Notes under the pieces: model-generated
What the model was told of the DNA's origin: nothing
What the model saw: only the letters and a program-made list of their open reading frames with translations
The model's database searches: none
Translations under genes and position numbers: made by a program
In this document: piece by piece, positions 1 to 8,856 of the stretch
Layout of the letters: every line of letters starts with the position of its first letter
How positions within the stretch are numbered: the first letter of the stretch is position 1
From: Nocardia sp.
GTDB lineage: Bacteria > Actinomycetota > Actinomycetes > Mycobacteriales > Mycobacteriaceae
Length of the DNA stretch: 64,000 nucleotides
NCBI RefSeq assembly: GCF_025465275.1
Contig: NZ_JAODNK010000193.1
Location: 1 to 64,000, forward strand
Direction: 5' to 3'

Positions 1-148
1 CGAGGGCGATTGCGACCAGGGTCAGGCCCAGCCAGGGGCGTAGGTGAGGGGTGATGCGGGTGATGAGGCCGGAGTCGTCCAGTTCGACCACCATCGCGTC
101 GGTGATGTGCAGGGGGCCGATCTTGGCCACGCCCAGAACTACATTCAC
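1..148 (-). CDS. SnoaL/NTF2-like fragment, runs off the left edge
   Basis: The frame opens at a GTG (148) just past the stop of the thiolase-like gene and stays open to the window edge, so only about 49 codons are visible. The residues ITRITPHLRPWLGLT resemble the C-terminal strand region of SnoaL/NTF2-like small proteins of mycobacteria and nocardiae. It is odd that what looks like a C-terminal half sits at the start of the gene. The same frame continues upstream only as a shadow of the thiolase gene, so this is either a short gene or a 5'-truncated remnant. The family call is a pattern judgement and weak. Confidence 0.35.
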   Translation of the reverse strand, partial: MNVVLGVAKIGPLHITDAMVVELDDSGLITRITPHLRPWLGLTLVAIAL

Positions 149-165
149 GTTGCCGGAGGTGAGGG

Positions 166-1359
166 TCAGCCGAGTTCTGAGCCGACTACCGATACGAAGG
201 ACACGCAGGCTCCGGGGCGGCCACCGAGGTTGTGGGTCAAGGCAAGTCGCGGATCGGGTAGTTGGCGGTCCCCTGCCGCGCCCTGGAATTGCAGCCAGCA
301 TTCGTAGAGCATGCGGAGGCCGCTGGCGCCTACGGGGTGGCCGAAGGATTTGAGGCCGCCGTCGGGGTTGATGGGCAGGCGGCCGGTCAGGTCGAAATCG
401 CCTGCGAGGCTGTCCTTCCAGGCCCGGCCCGGGTCGGTGAAGCCGAGGTCTTCCATCAGGATCAGCTCGGTGGGGGTGAAACAGTCGTGCACCTCGGCGA
501 AGGACAGTTCCGTGCGAGGATCGGTGACCCCGGCTTGGGCGTAGGCGTCCGCGGCGGAGGCGACGACCTCGGGGAAGGTGGTGTAGTCGTAATCCGGATC
601 GACCGCACCGAGTCCCGCCCCCGCGGTGAGCGACAGCCCCTTCACGTAGAGCGGGGTGTCGGTGTAGTTCAGGGCATCCTCGGCTCGCACGATTACCGCG
701 CAGGCGGCGCCGTCGGAGACGCCCGAGCAGTCGAACACCCCGAGCCTGCCGGCGACCAGTGGGGCACGGGCGATCTTCTCCTTGGAGACCTCGGAACGGA
801 ACTGGGCCTTGGGATTTCGTGCACCGTTGTGGTGGTTCTTCCACGCGACATGGGTCATCGCCTCGCGCATGGCGGCCGGGTCGACGCCGTACTTCGCGCA
901 GTAGGCGGGGTCGAGAAGGGAAAAGGCGGCCGGGGCGGTCAACGACAGTTCTGCGGCGGTTCCATCGCTGGGCGGGTCGCCGCGCAGCAGACCGGAAAAG
1001 CCGGAGTCCTTGAGCTTTTCGACGCCGATCGCGACAACCCGGTCGTAGGCTCCGGAAGCGACCGCGTAGCAGGCATTGCGGAAGGCTTCCGAGCCACTGG
1101 CGCAGTAGTTTTCGACACGGGTGACCGGAGTATTCGTCAGACCGAGTGGCTTGCTGACGGTCAGGCCGCTCTGACCGGTCGCGAGGGTGCCGAGCCAGTA
1201 AGCATCGATATCGCGGCGGTCCAACTTGGGGCTGCCGTCGAAGCAGTCGGCCATAGCGTCGATGAGCAGATCGTCCGCCGAGCTTTCCCAGCGTTCACCG
1301 AATCGGGTGCAGCCCATGCCGACGATGGCGACCTTGTCCCGAATACCGTTGCTGCTCAT
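166..1359 (-). CDS. SCP-x-type thiolase-like protein
   Basis: A 397-residue thiolase-superfamily protein of the non-decarboxylating, lipid-transfer (SCP-x) branch. The nucleophile is Cys86 in VENYCASGSEAF. The later histidine motifs are EVHDCFTPTE and SFGHPVGASG, and the end has the SCP-x-like THNLGG. Family members cleave 3-ketoacyl-CoA or, with a DUF35 partner, split aldol-type side chains. The start ATG overlaps the stop of the HMGS/DUF35 gene by the ATGA junction, so the two are translationally coupled and probably form a complex. It is the last clear gene of the catabolic operon. In the ipf ibuprofen cluster the SCP-x thiolase IpfD works with a DUF35 protein to remove the acyl side chain; the same role is inferred here. 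Confidence 0.85.
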   Translation of the reverse strand: MSSNGIRDKVAIVGMGCTRFGERWESSADDLLIDAMADCFDGSPKLDRRDIDAYWLGTLATGQSGLTVSKPLGLTNTPVTRVENYCASGSEAFRNACYAVASGAYDRVVAIGVEKLKDSGFSGLLRGDPPSDGTAAELSLTAPAAFSLLDPAYCAKYGVDPAAMREAMTHVAWKNHHNGARNPKAQFRSEVSKEKIARAPLVAGRLGVFDCSGVSDGAACAVIVRAEDALNYTDTPLYVKGLSLTAGAGLGAVDPDYDYTTFPEVVASAADAYAQAGVTDPRTELSFAEVHDCFTPTELILMEDLGFTDPGRAWKDSLAGDFDLTGRLPINPDGGLKSFGHPVGASGLRMLYECWLQFQGAAGDRQLPDPRLALTHNLGGRPGACVSFVSVVGSELG

Positions 1360-2720
1360 ATCAATCGCGCTTTCCAGAAGTAGTTGTGCACTCCACCGGC
1401 GCTGTGCAGCCGCCGGAAGACCGTCTCCACGCGCGCGCCGACCGCCAGCCGATCCGCACCGCCGTCGGCGATTTCGAGGGTGTAGCGGCCGCCGTCCTCG
1501 AAGTCGACGACGGCTTCGATCACCGGTGGGGCCGGAGAATATGCGAGGCGATCCACGGTGAAAGTCGTTACGGTCGCCTGTCGATGCGCCATCGATACGG
1601 CGGTCATATCGTCGATCGCACCGCAGCGCTTGCAGATTCGGGCGGGTGGCAGATGTACGAGACCACATGCGGCGCATCGGCTGCCGGTGAAGGAGTACTT
1701 CCAGCGAGCCGCGCGGGCCGAGGGCGGTGCGGCGACCCGGTCGGGTTCCGGGCGACGCGGTGGTTCGCGGTCGAGAATGCCACGCCAGGCGAGGTAGGCC
1801 GGGTAGGGCACGGACGTACCGGCCGCAAGCTGCTCTGCCACCGAAACCTGTTGTCTGCCTCCGCCTATCCGATCAGTGGCACGCAGCACCCAGGCATCGC
1901 AGCCGTCTGCGGCGGAGACCACAAGCACCGTCTCGCCCGGCGCGGCGATATCCAGGGCCGTAGCCAGCGCGACACCGATATCGGCGGCACCCGCGTGACC
2001 GATCGGCGAGTTCGTGGTAGTGAGTTTGCCCGACAACGCGAAGGCCGCACGCTTGGCCACCGCGAGGTTCGGCGATACCAGCACGATGTGGTCGGCCTCG
2101 GTGATCCCGGCTTCCGCCAGCACTGCCGCCACCGCCCGGTCGATCAGTGGCTGGTACTGCTCGACGCCGAAGCGCTCCTCCCACTGGGTTCCGGTCGGGG
2201 CCAGCGGATCCCGCCAGCGGTCCAGGAACTCCGCGGTCATGCTGGATTCGGCAATGATCTCGGCGATCGGGTCCGGTCCGAACAGGAAGGCGGCAGCGCC
2301 GTCACCACCGCTGCGTTCATCTGCGGACCCCGGGCGGCCGACCCGCACATCGGCGAGTATTGCGAGCCCGCCGGATGCGGCAGCGGCGCGCAGTGCGGCC
2401 ACCCCACTGCGGGCCGAGCCGGCCAGGTCGACGGCGAAAACGGACTCCGGAAGGTCCAGTGCGGCATGGATTGCCGTGGCATTCGTCTTGTCCGCATACG
2501 CCGGTGTGGTGGTCGCGAAGTAGAGCGCATCCACATCGGTCCGGACAGCCGAGAACAATAGGGCGGCAGCGGCTGCCCCCATCGTGGTGCTGTCCTCGTC
2601 GTAGGAGGCCACCACACGAGAACCCTTGCCCGCGTTGGTCCCCAGCGTCGCACCGATATCGGCCAGCAGCACGCGGTGTACGGGCAGGTAGGTGCTGTAG
2701 GCGTTGATTCCGTAGCTCAT
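1356..2720 (-). CDS. HMG-CoA-synthase-like protein fused to DUF35 zinc-ribbon/OB domain
   Basis: 454 residues. Residues 1 to about 300 have the ketoacyl/HMG-CoA-synthase fold. The C-terminal part is a DUF35 module: a rubredoxin-like zinc ribbon (CAACG at 349, CKRCG at 363) followed by an OB-fold. The position normally held by the HMGS nucleophilic Cys reads VDLAGSARSG, with Ser, so condensation activity is doubtful. In archaea, thiolase, HMG-CoA synthase and DUF35 form one complex in which DUF35 channels CoA intermediates. Here the last two are fused and the thiolase is the next gene. A scaffold or CoA-channelling role for the side-chain-cleaving thiolase is inferred. The start ATG at 2720 shares one base with the upstream stop. 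Confidence 0.8.
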   Translation of the reverse strand: MSYGINAYSTYLPVHRVLLADIGATLGTNAGKGSRVVASYDEDSTTMGAAAAALLFSAVRTDVDALYFATTTPAYADKTNATAIHAALDLPESVFAVDLAGSARSGVAALRAAAASGGLAILADVRVGRPGSADERSGGDGAAAFLFGPDPIAEIIAESSMTAEFLDRWRDPLAPTGTQWEERFGVEQYQPLIDRAVAAVLAEAGITEADHIVLVSPNLAVAKRAAFALSGKLTTTNSPIGHAGAADIGVALATALDIAAPGETVLVVSAADGCDAWVLRATDRIGGGRQQVSVAEQLAAGTSVPYPAYLAWRGILDREPPRRPEPDRVAAPPSARAARWKYSFTGSRCAACGLVHLPPARICKRCGAIDDMTAVSMAHRQATVTTFTVDRLAYSPAPPVIEAVVDFEDGGRYTLEIADGGADRLAVGARVETVFRRLHSAGGVHNYFWKARLI

Positions 2721-3916
2721 CACGGCGCCTCGAACAGTGCGGCCATGCCCTGACCGCCGCCGACGCACATCGATTCCAGTGCGTACCGTCCACCGCTCCT
2801 GCGCAATTCGTGCAGCATAGTGGTGAGAATGCGAGCCCCGGTCGCGCCGATGGGATGTCCGAGCGAGATGCCCGAACCATTCACATTCAGGCGGTCGATG
2901 TCATCGAAACCCCAGCCCTTCATGACGGCCAGCACTTGAACGGCGAATGCCTCGTTGACTTCGACCAGGTCGATGTCATCGAAGGTGTGCCCGGTGCGCT
3001 GAAAAAGCTTGGCCACGGCGGGAACCGGGCCGATCCCCATCTCGGCGGGCTCACAACCGGCGGCGGCCCAGCCGACCAGGTAGCCGAGTGGTTCCAGCCC
3101 GAGCTCGTCGAGCTTGTCCTCGGCAACCACCAGGCAGGCGGCCGCAGCATCGTTCTGCTGACTCGAATTGCCCGCTGTCACTGTGCCGTCCGCAATGACC
3201 GTGCGCAGGCTGGCGAGGGTGTCCGGAGTCGAGTCCGGGCGCACACCCTCGTCCTTGGCGAATTCGACAGGTCCACCCTTGCGCTGCGGCACCGAAACCG
3301 GCACCACTTCATCGTCGAATTTCCCAGCAGCCCATGCGGCGGCAGCCCGCTGGTGACTACGAGCGGCGAATTCGTCGGCCGCCGACCGGCTGATGTTGTA
3401 TCGGGACGCCAGATTCTCGGCCGTCTCGATCATCCCGCTGATCTTCCCGAACCGATCCTCGGGTTGCGAGCGTTCCCGCCCCCGATCGAGTCGGTCGTAG
3501 AACGCGACATTGCCCCCGCGTGAGCCCCAGCGCATGTCCTGGGTGTAGTACTCGATATTGCTCATGCTCTCGACGCCGCCGGCCAGCACCACATCGGCCG
3601 CACCGGTCTGCACCATCATCGCCGCCGTGACGACGGCCTGCAGTCCGCCGCCGCAGCGACGGTCCACCTGGAAACCGGGGACCGCTATCGGAAGCCCTGC
3701 CGCCAACGCCGCCCAGCGGCCGATGCAGGGGGCCTCGGAGTTGGTGTAGGACTGGGCGAACGAGACGTCGTCGATGCGCGCGGGATCGATGCCGGCACGC
3801 GCCACCACCGCCTTGATGATCAGCGCCGCCAGCTCTTCGGCGGGCATCGGGCGCAGCGCGCCGCCGAATGTCCCGACGGGCGTGCGCAGCGGGCTCACGA
3901 TTGCCGCTCTCCTCAT
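2720..3916 (-). CDS. Acetyl-CoA acetyltransferase / 3-ketoacyl-CoA thiolase
   Basis: A 398-residue classical thiolase. It has the acylated Cys88 in VDRRCGGGLQ, the NEAFA motif, GHPIGATGAR, and the C-terminal proton-donor Cys in ESMCVGGGQG. It would catalyse thiolytic release of acetyl- or propionyl-CoA at the end of a beta-oxidation round. The start at MRRAAIVSP fits the family N-terminus (R-A-A-I-V-x-P-x-R-T-P-V-G); a longer upstream frame exists but has no thiolase sequence. It lies inside the leftward catabolic operon, 28 bp after the CoA-transferase gene. Substrate unknown. Confidence 0.9.
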   Translation of the reverse strand: MRRAAIVSPLRTPVGTFGGALRPMPAEELAALIIKAVVARAGIDPARIDDVSFAQSYTNSEAPCIGRWAALAAGLPIAVPGFQVDRRCGGGLQAVVTAAMMVQTGAADVVLAGGVESMSNIEYYTQDMRWGSRGGNVAFYDRLDRGRERSQPEDRFGKISGMIETAENLASRYNISRSAADEFAARSHQRAAAAWAAGKFDDEVVPVSVPQRKGGPVEFAKDEGVRPDSTPDTLASLRTVIADGTVTAGNSSQQNDAAAACLVVAEDKLDELGLEPLGYLVGWAAAGCEPAEMGIGPVPAVAKLFQRTGHTFDDIDLVEVNEAFAVQVLAVMKGWGFDDIDRLNVNGSGISLGHPIGATGARILTTMLHELRRSGGRYALESMCVGGGQGMAALFEAP

Positions 3917-3944
3917 CGCAGCGACCTCGCATCCTCGGACCGGA

Positions 3945-5174
3945 TCAGCATGGGAACTCCTTCGCCCGCAGGGCTTCTCGATGGTCGGGGTGGGCGATCG
4001 CCAGCAGCCGTTCCCGGCGCTCGGACAGGGTGGTTCCCCGCAGATCGGCAACCCCGTATTCGGTGACGATGACGCCGGCGTCGCTGCGCGCGGTGCTCAC
4101 CGGGCCGGACAGCCGGTCGACAATGCGGGTCCGGGCGCCCGCGGTCGCGGGCAGCGCGATGATCGGGATGCCGCCCGCCGATCGTGCTGCGCCGCGCAGG
4201 AATTCGGCTCCGCCACCGACCGCGCCCACGTAGCGCCCGCCCGCGACTTCGGCATTCACCTGGCCCGTCAGATCGACTTCGATGGCCGAGTTGATCGCCA
4301 CGAACCGGTATTGCGCCGCGAGCCGCGCCGGATTGTGGGTGTATTCGACCGGCCGCAGCGAGACGGCCGGATTGTGGTGCGCGTGGTCGAAAAGTCGTCG
4401 CGATCCGATCAGCACCGCGGCCACCGATATCCCGCGATCGGTGGTCTTCCGGGCATTGGTGACCACGCCTTTGCCGATCAGGTCGACGACCGCATCGGTG
4501 AGTATCCCGGAGTGGATGCCCAAGTCATTGTGATCACTGAGCGCACCGAGCACGGCCTCCGGCACCGAGCCGATGCCGAATTGCAGGGTGGCTCCGTCGG
4601 GGACCACCCCGGCAATGTGCTCGCCGATCGCCGTCAGCTCGGGCGACGCCGGAGTGGACAGGCTCTGCGCCACCGGTCGCGAGGTCCGAACCTCGATATC
4701 GATATCGTGCGCGGTGAGATACCGGGAACCGGGTGTCGCCGGTGCCTGATCGTTCACTTCGGCCACTACCACGCGCGCGGAATCTATTGCAGCAGTGAGA
4801 TAGTCGTCGGCCAATGCCAGGCTGTACCGTCCCTGGACATCCGGCGGTGCGCATTGAACCAACACCACGTCCGCCCGCGACACATAGTCGGGCAGCGTCG
4901 AATAGTGGCCCGGGTAGATGTCGAGCGCCCCGGCCGCAGCCAGTGCGCGATTACTGCCGGTCCCGCAGTATCCGACAAACCGAATATGGTCCGCATGTTC
5001 AGGTTTCACCGTATCGGCCACCGGAATCCCGAGGAAACAGGTGATCCCACCGAACTCGGCCCGCTGCGCCAGCAGTCGCTCGGTGAGCGGTACGGGTTCC
5101 GCACACGCCTGCCCCCACACCACGAAGTCGCCCGCACGAATGATGTCGCGAAAGTCGATGTCCGCCATACTCAT
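3945..5174 (-). CDS. Acetyl-CoA hydrolase/CoA-transferase family protein
   Basis: A 409-residue protein of the acetyl-CoA hydrolase/4-hydroxybutyrate CoA-transferase family. It shows the glycine-rich LQFGIGSVPEAVL segment and the C-terminal ITEYGVADLRG-type motif (VTEYGVADLRGTTL), both typical. The segment that in studied CoA-transferases carries a catalytic Glu in an H-S/T-E context reads DLGIHSGILTD here, with Gly, so mechanism or specificity may differ. It probably moves CoA between carboxylic acids so that a pathway acid is activated or CoA recovered. It sits between the 68-residue protein and the thiolase, with 2 bp to the former. Confidence 0.8.
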   Translation of the reverse strand: MSMADIDFRDIIRAGDFVVWGQACAEPVPLTERLLAQRAEFGGITCFLGIPVADTVKPEHADHIRFVGYCGTGSNRALAAAGALDIYPGHYSTLPDYVSRADVVLVQCAPPDVQGRYSLALADDYLTAAIDSARVVVAEVNDQAPATPGSRYLTAHDIDIEVRTSRPVAQSLSTPASPELTAIGEHIAGVVPDGATLQFGIGSVPEAVLGALSDHNDLGIHSGILTDAVVDLIGKGVVTNARKTTDRGISVAAVLIGSRRLFDHAHHNPAVSLRPVEYTHNPARLAAQYRFVAINSAIEVDLTGQVNAEVAGGRYVGAVGGGAEFLRGAARSAGGIPIIALPATAGARTRIVDRLSGPVSTARSDAGVIVTEYGVADLRGTTLSERRERLLAIAHPDHREALRAKEFPC

Positions 5175-5176
5175 CG

Positions 5177-5383
5177 CTACTCCTCACGCCAGCGGTCGGC
5201 GGAGGGGTCGAGCAGCTGTTCCAGACGCCCCTCGGGCAGCCACACGATCGTCTCCAGTTCGAGAGCATCCAGATACCGGACCCGCCCGGACTTCAGATCC
5301 GTCAGCCGCAGTCGTGGCCCATTGCCCTCGTGGTCGATATCGACACGGACACCGGCGAATTCGCTGCTGATCACCTCGTCCAT
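5177..5383 (-). CDS. Small conserved hypothetical protein of the dioxygenase operon
   Basis: 68 residues, ATG start at 5383, placed 1 bp after the dioxygenase beta-subunit stop and 2 bp before the CoA-transferase start, so it is clearly part of the operon. It is acidic and has no cysteines, signal peptide or membrane segment. The composition (strand-like VRVDIDHEG...LRLTDLKSG, then an acidic helix ending in SADRWREE) suggests a small beta-rich domain. I do not recognise the family. Its position next to a ring-hydroxylating oxygenase suggests an accessory to that enzyme, but this is only context. Confidence 0.7.
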   Translation of the reverse strand: MDEVISSEFAGVRVDIDHEGNGPRLRLTDLKSGRVRYLDALELETIVWLPEGRLEQLLDPSADRWREE

Positions 5384-5384
5384 C

Positions 5385-5897
5385 TCAGATCAGGAATCCG
5401 AGAGTGGGCAGCGCCTCGGCATTGTTCACCAGCAGTACGGTCTTGCCGACCAGTTTGATCTCGCCCTCCACCAGGCGCAGCCGGTACAGATAGCGACCGG
5501 CCCAGGTCACCAATCCGCGCGGCTTCGACTCCAGCAGCACAAAATTCGCGCCGACACTGGTATCGCCGTCCTCGCTGCCGAGCAGTTCGACATTGGAGAT
5601 GGTCCGGCGCAGATTCGACGGCGGCGACTGTGCGTACCGCTTACCGGTGCGCAGCTGGGCGAGCCTGGTGCTGATCCGGCGGCGATTGTCGTACATCACC
5701 GATACGGTTCGCTCCGGATCGGCGAGTGAACCGGCGACCGGAACCCAGTACAGCGCATCGTCGGTCCACAGCGCTTCCCACGCGTCGTACTGATGCTCAT
5801 CGGCGAAACGCGCTTCGCGGTACAGGAATTGCTCGACCTCGCGTAGCTCGAGCAGCGCCGGGGAGTCGAGGTTCGGCTCGGATTCCATGGTGGTCAT
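5385..5897 (-). CDS. Aromatic-ring-hydroxylating dioxygenase, beta subunit
   Basis: A 170-residue small subunit of a Rieske non-haem iron oxygenase, with the SnoaL-like cone fold. Family features are the start LREVEQFLYREARFADEHQYDAW, the DDALYWVP segment, the Y-D-N-R-R-R-I-x-T-R helix and SNLRRTISNVEL. The beta subunit is structural and builds the alpha3beta3 hexamer. The start at MTTMESEP shares one base with the alpha-subunit stop. An internal ATG three codons on is possible. No ferredoxin or reductase gene is seen in the window, so electron supply must come from elsewhere. Confidence 0.9.
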   Translation of the reverse strand: MTTMESEPNLDSPALLELREVEQFLYREARFADEHQYDAWEALWTDDALYWVPVAGSLADPERTVSVMYDNRRRISTRLAQLRTGKRYAQSPPSNLRRTISNVELLGSEDGDTSVGANFVLLESKPRGLVTWAGRYLYRLRLVEGEIKLVGKTVLLVNNAEALPTLGFLI

Positions 5898-7159
5898 CAC
5901 TTCTCCATCAGGGATTTGTAGTGCTGCCAGAACGCCCGCATCGCGGTCTCGTCGGTCGCGCCGCCGATGCGGAAACCGTTCTCGTCGTCCGACTCTCGCT
6001 GCACCCCGCGCCGGACATCCAGCCATTCGGGCAAAAGCTGTTCGACGCCGCGCTGATTGCGCTCGTACATTTCGGTGTCATCGGCCAGCAGCATGCCCGC
6101 CGGACCGACCGATCCGATCGACTGCGACAGCATTCGCTTGTTCAATTCCGGTGCGCCGTCGAGCTGTACGGCGGTGGAGAACTGGATGCATTCGCGCTCG
6201 GAGATCGGCTGGATATTGAAGACCTGGATCTCGGCGACAAACAGGTTCGGGAAGATCATGACGTGCGGCGCGCCCTCGATGAGGATCTCTTCGGCTGCGT
6301 CGCCGTGCTTTTCGCGCATCTTGGCCACATAGTCGGGCACCCGGGATTCGGTGGTGCCGAACCAGCGCATGGGCTCGGCGAATTTGCGGAACTCCGGTCG
6401 CAGATCGTTCTCGCTGTGACCGTTGCCGAAGGCCCGGGTCACCGCGGTGGAATTGTCGCTGTAGAGCGGCCCGATGGTGGAACCGGTGACCGAGAAGATC
6501 GAACTGTGCACAAATTGCGGGTGATAGCCGTCGGTTTCGTTCTCCGCCAGCAGCTTCCAATTCGCGTGGGTGCGGTGTTTGAGCCAGCCGGCATCCAGGG
6601 ACACCTTGCCCACAGGTGAGAGTCGCGCCAGCCGGTCCAGTTCACCGGCCGCTGCCCCGAGATGCTCGGCGAGTGGCGGCACCTCGGCATTGAAACTGCC
6701 GAAGACGAACCCGTGATAGGACTCCGCCCTCGCCACCGCACCAAGTTTGAGATCCAGGGCACCCTTGCCGCCGTAGCCCTTGTTGAACGGAGCACCCAGC
6801 AGCTCACCGGAATTGCGGTAGGTCCACCCGTGATACGGGCAGCGGAACGAGCTGGAATTGCCGCTCGGCGCATCACAGACCAGATTGCCACGATGCGCGC
6901 AGCGGTTCACCAGCAGGTGCACCTCGCCCGTGCGGTCCCGGGTCATGATGATGTCCTGCGGCCCGATGTTCTTGCGCACGTAGTCGTTCGGCTGCGGCAC
7001 CTCGCTGGTGTGACCGACGAAGACCCAGCCGCCGTACCAGATCCGCTCCAGCTCATCGGCGAAGACGGCCGGGTCGGTGTACAGCGAGCCGTGCACGCGC
7101 TCGGGTTCGATGAGCGCGGAGTAGTCGACCCGCGGGGCCGCTGAAGTTCCGACCGTCAT
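5897..7159 (-). CDS. Aromatic-ring-hydroxylating dioxygenase, alpha subunit (Rieske)
   Basis: 420 residues. The Rieske [2Fe-2S] ligands are C87xH89 (RCAHRG) and C107xxH110 (CPYHGW). The mononuclear iron site shows ETDGYHPQFVH, with the two His, and a late acidic residue in the LADDTEMYERNQRG stretch. It would cis-dihydroxylate an aromatic ring using two electrons and O2. It is coupled to the beta subunit (TGATG) and overlaps the ligase gene by 4 bp. Because a CoA ligase precedes it in the operon, the substrate may be an aryl-CoA, as in IpfAB, which act on ibuprofenyl-CoA. This is inference; a free aromatic acid is also possible. Confidence 0.92.
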   Translation of the reverse strand: MTVGTSAAPRVDYSALIEPERVHGSLYTDPAVFADELERIWYGGWVFVGHTSEVPQPNDYVRKNIGPQDIIMTRDRTGEVHLLVNRCAHRGNLVCDAPSGNSSSFRCPYHGWTYRNSGELLGAPFNKGYGGKGALDLKLGAVARAESYHGFVFGSFNAEVPPLAEHLGAAAGELDRLARLSPVGKVSLDAGWLKHRTHANWKLLAENETDGYHPQFVHSSIFSVTGSTIGPLYSDNSTAVTRAFGNGHSENDLRPEFRKFAEPMRWFGTTESRVPDYVAKMREKHGDAAEEILIEGAPHVMIFPNLFVAEIQVFNIQPISERECIQFSTAVQLDGAPELNKRMLSQSIGSVGPAGMLLADDTEMYERNQRGVEQLLPEWLDVRRGVQRESDDENGFRIGGATDETAMRAFWQHYKSLMEK

Positions 7160-8856
7160 AACTGCTCCAATCGCTGTTTGAGCTGTGCCACCAGCTTGTA
7201 CTTCTGGACCTTGCCTGTCGGCGTGGTCGGAAGTTCCGAAGCTTCGAGGAACACCACATGTTTGGGGACTTTGAAGCGCGCGAGATGCTGTTTGCACAGG
7301 GCGATCACGGCCGCGGCGTCGATCACGCTGTCCGGTGCGCGGACGACGCACGCGCAACCCGCCTCACCCCAGCGCTCGTCCGGAATACCGACGGCGTAGG
7401 CCTGACTGATCTCGGGCTGCGCGGTGAGCAGGTCCTCGATCTCCTTGGGCATCACCAGTTCTCCGCCACTCTTGTAGAGCTCTTTGCTGCGGCCGGTGAT
7501 TTCGAGGTAGCCGTCCGGGCGGACCCGGCCCAGATCTCCCGAGTACACCCAGCCGTCGCGCAGGCCGCGGGTGGTCTCCTCCGGTTTGCCCCAGAAGCCG
7601 AGCATGCTCGTGGGGCCGTGCGAGACCAGTTCACCCTCCGCGCCTTCGGGCAAGACGTCCCCGGTTGCCGGATCGAGCGTGCGGTACCACACCAGCGCGC
7701 CATCCGAGAGTCCCGCCGCCCCAGCCGATTTCGGCTTCCCCGCAGTCGTCGCGGTGAGTTCGAACGAATCCTCGGGCCGAGTCAGCGTCATCGCTCCACC
7801 GCATTCGGTCATACCGTAACCGGTGACGATTTCGGTCGCGCCCAGCTCGTCGCGCACCCGCTCCCACAGCCACACCGGAGCCGGGGCAGCGCCGGAAAGC
7901 ACCGCAGAGAGCGAAGACAGGTCGTAGGCGTGCCGATCGGGATGTTCCAGGATTGCGACGGTCATGGTCGGTACGCACAGGATGTCGTCGGCCCGATGCC
8001 GTTCGATGCCGGCCAGATACTTCGCCGGATCGAACGCGGCCTGCATGATCACCGCACCGCCGACCATCATCGCCGCGATCAAGCCCTCGACGTAGCCGAA
8101 CATGTGATAGCAGGGCAGCGAGAACAGGATTCGCCGTCCGTCACCGAATGCGCGAGTCAACGCCGAGGCATAGCCGGTGCGCAGGACCGCGTCATGGGTG
8201 ATCAGGACGCCCTTCGGCGATCCGGTAGTGCCGGAGGTGTAGAGAATGTCTCCGACCCCGGCTGGATCCACCGAAATACCTCGAGCCGCTGCCTTGTTCG
8301 CTACACCGATGTTCTCCAGGTCCGCGAGTGTGGGTACCCCTGCCCGCACCTTGCCGTCGGTCGGCACCTGGATCACCGTGCGCAGCAGCGGCAGTTGTTC
8401 GGTCGCACCGGATTCCCAGCCGGGTGCGATGGTGTCGAGCATGCTCGGATAGTCGAGCGCGGCATATCCGGTCATGGTGATCAGCACCCGCGCCTGTGAC
8501 TGCGCGAGCACGTACGCCAATTCCTCGGTGCGATAGAGGAAGTTCATCGGAATGGCGACCGCACCGGCCAATGCGATGGCGAACTTCACCGGCACGAACT
8601 CCGGATAGTTGGCCATCAGCACGCCCACGTGCTCGCCAGGCCGCACGCCGAGCGCGACCAGGCCATCGGCCAGGCGGGCAGCCCATTCCGCGGTCTCGCG
8701 GTAAGTGAGACTGCGATCGTCGGTGATGACCAGCGGCCTGTCACCGTACTGATCGGCACACGTTCCGAGCCAGTCCCCCAGCGACGACGGCCGCCACTCG
8801 GGAAACCGTTCGACCAGTCGTTGCCGCCGAGCCTCGAGAGTATCCATGCCGATCAC
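7156..8856 (-). CDS. AMP-forming acyl-CoA ligase (first of two)
   Basis: A 566-residue ANL-superfamily ligase. It shows the ATP loop YTSGTTGSPKG (about residue 210), the GYGMTE motif, the hinge SGDLGRVRPDGYLEITGR, and the catalytic Lys in PTTPTGKVQKYKL near the C-terminus. It activates a carboxylic acid through an acyl-adenylate to its CoA thioester. It is directly upstream of the Rieske alpha subunit with a 4-bp overlap, which points to activation of the aromatic substrate before ring attack. A second in-frame ATG (8847) is the alternative start. The two ligases of this operon are clearly different sequences, so they may serve the intact substrate and a downstream acid. Confidence 0.88.
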   Translation of the reverse strand: MIGMDTLEARRQRLVERFPEWRPSSLGDWLGTCADQYGDRPLVITDDRSLTYRETAEWAARLADGLVALGVRPGEHVGVLMANYPEFVPVKFAIALAGAVAIPMNFLYRTEELAYVLAQSQARVLITMTGYAALDYPSMLDTIAPGWESGATEQLPLLRTVIQVPTDGKVRAGVPTLADLENIGVANKAAARGISVDPAGVGDILYTSGTTGSPKGVLITHDAVLRTGYASALTRAFGDGRRILFSLPCYHMFGYVEGLIAAMMVGGAVIMQAAFDPAKYLAGIERHRADDILCVPTMTVAILEHPDRHAYDLSSLSAVLSGAAPAPVWLWERVRDELGATEIVTGYGMTECGGAMTLTRPEDSFELTATTAGKPKSAGAAGLSDGALVWYRTLDPATGDVLPEGAEGELVSHGPTSMLGFWGKPEETTRGLRDGWVYSGDLGRVRPDGYLEITGRSKELYKSGGELVMPKEIEDLLTAQPEISQAYAVGIPDERWGEAGCACVVRAPDSVIDAAAVIALCKQHLARFKVPKHVVFLEASELPTTPTGKVQKYKLVAQLKQRLEQL

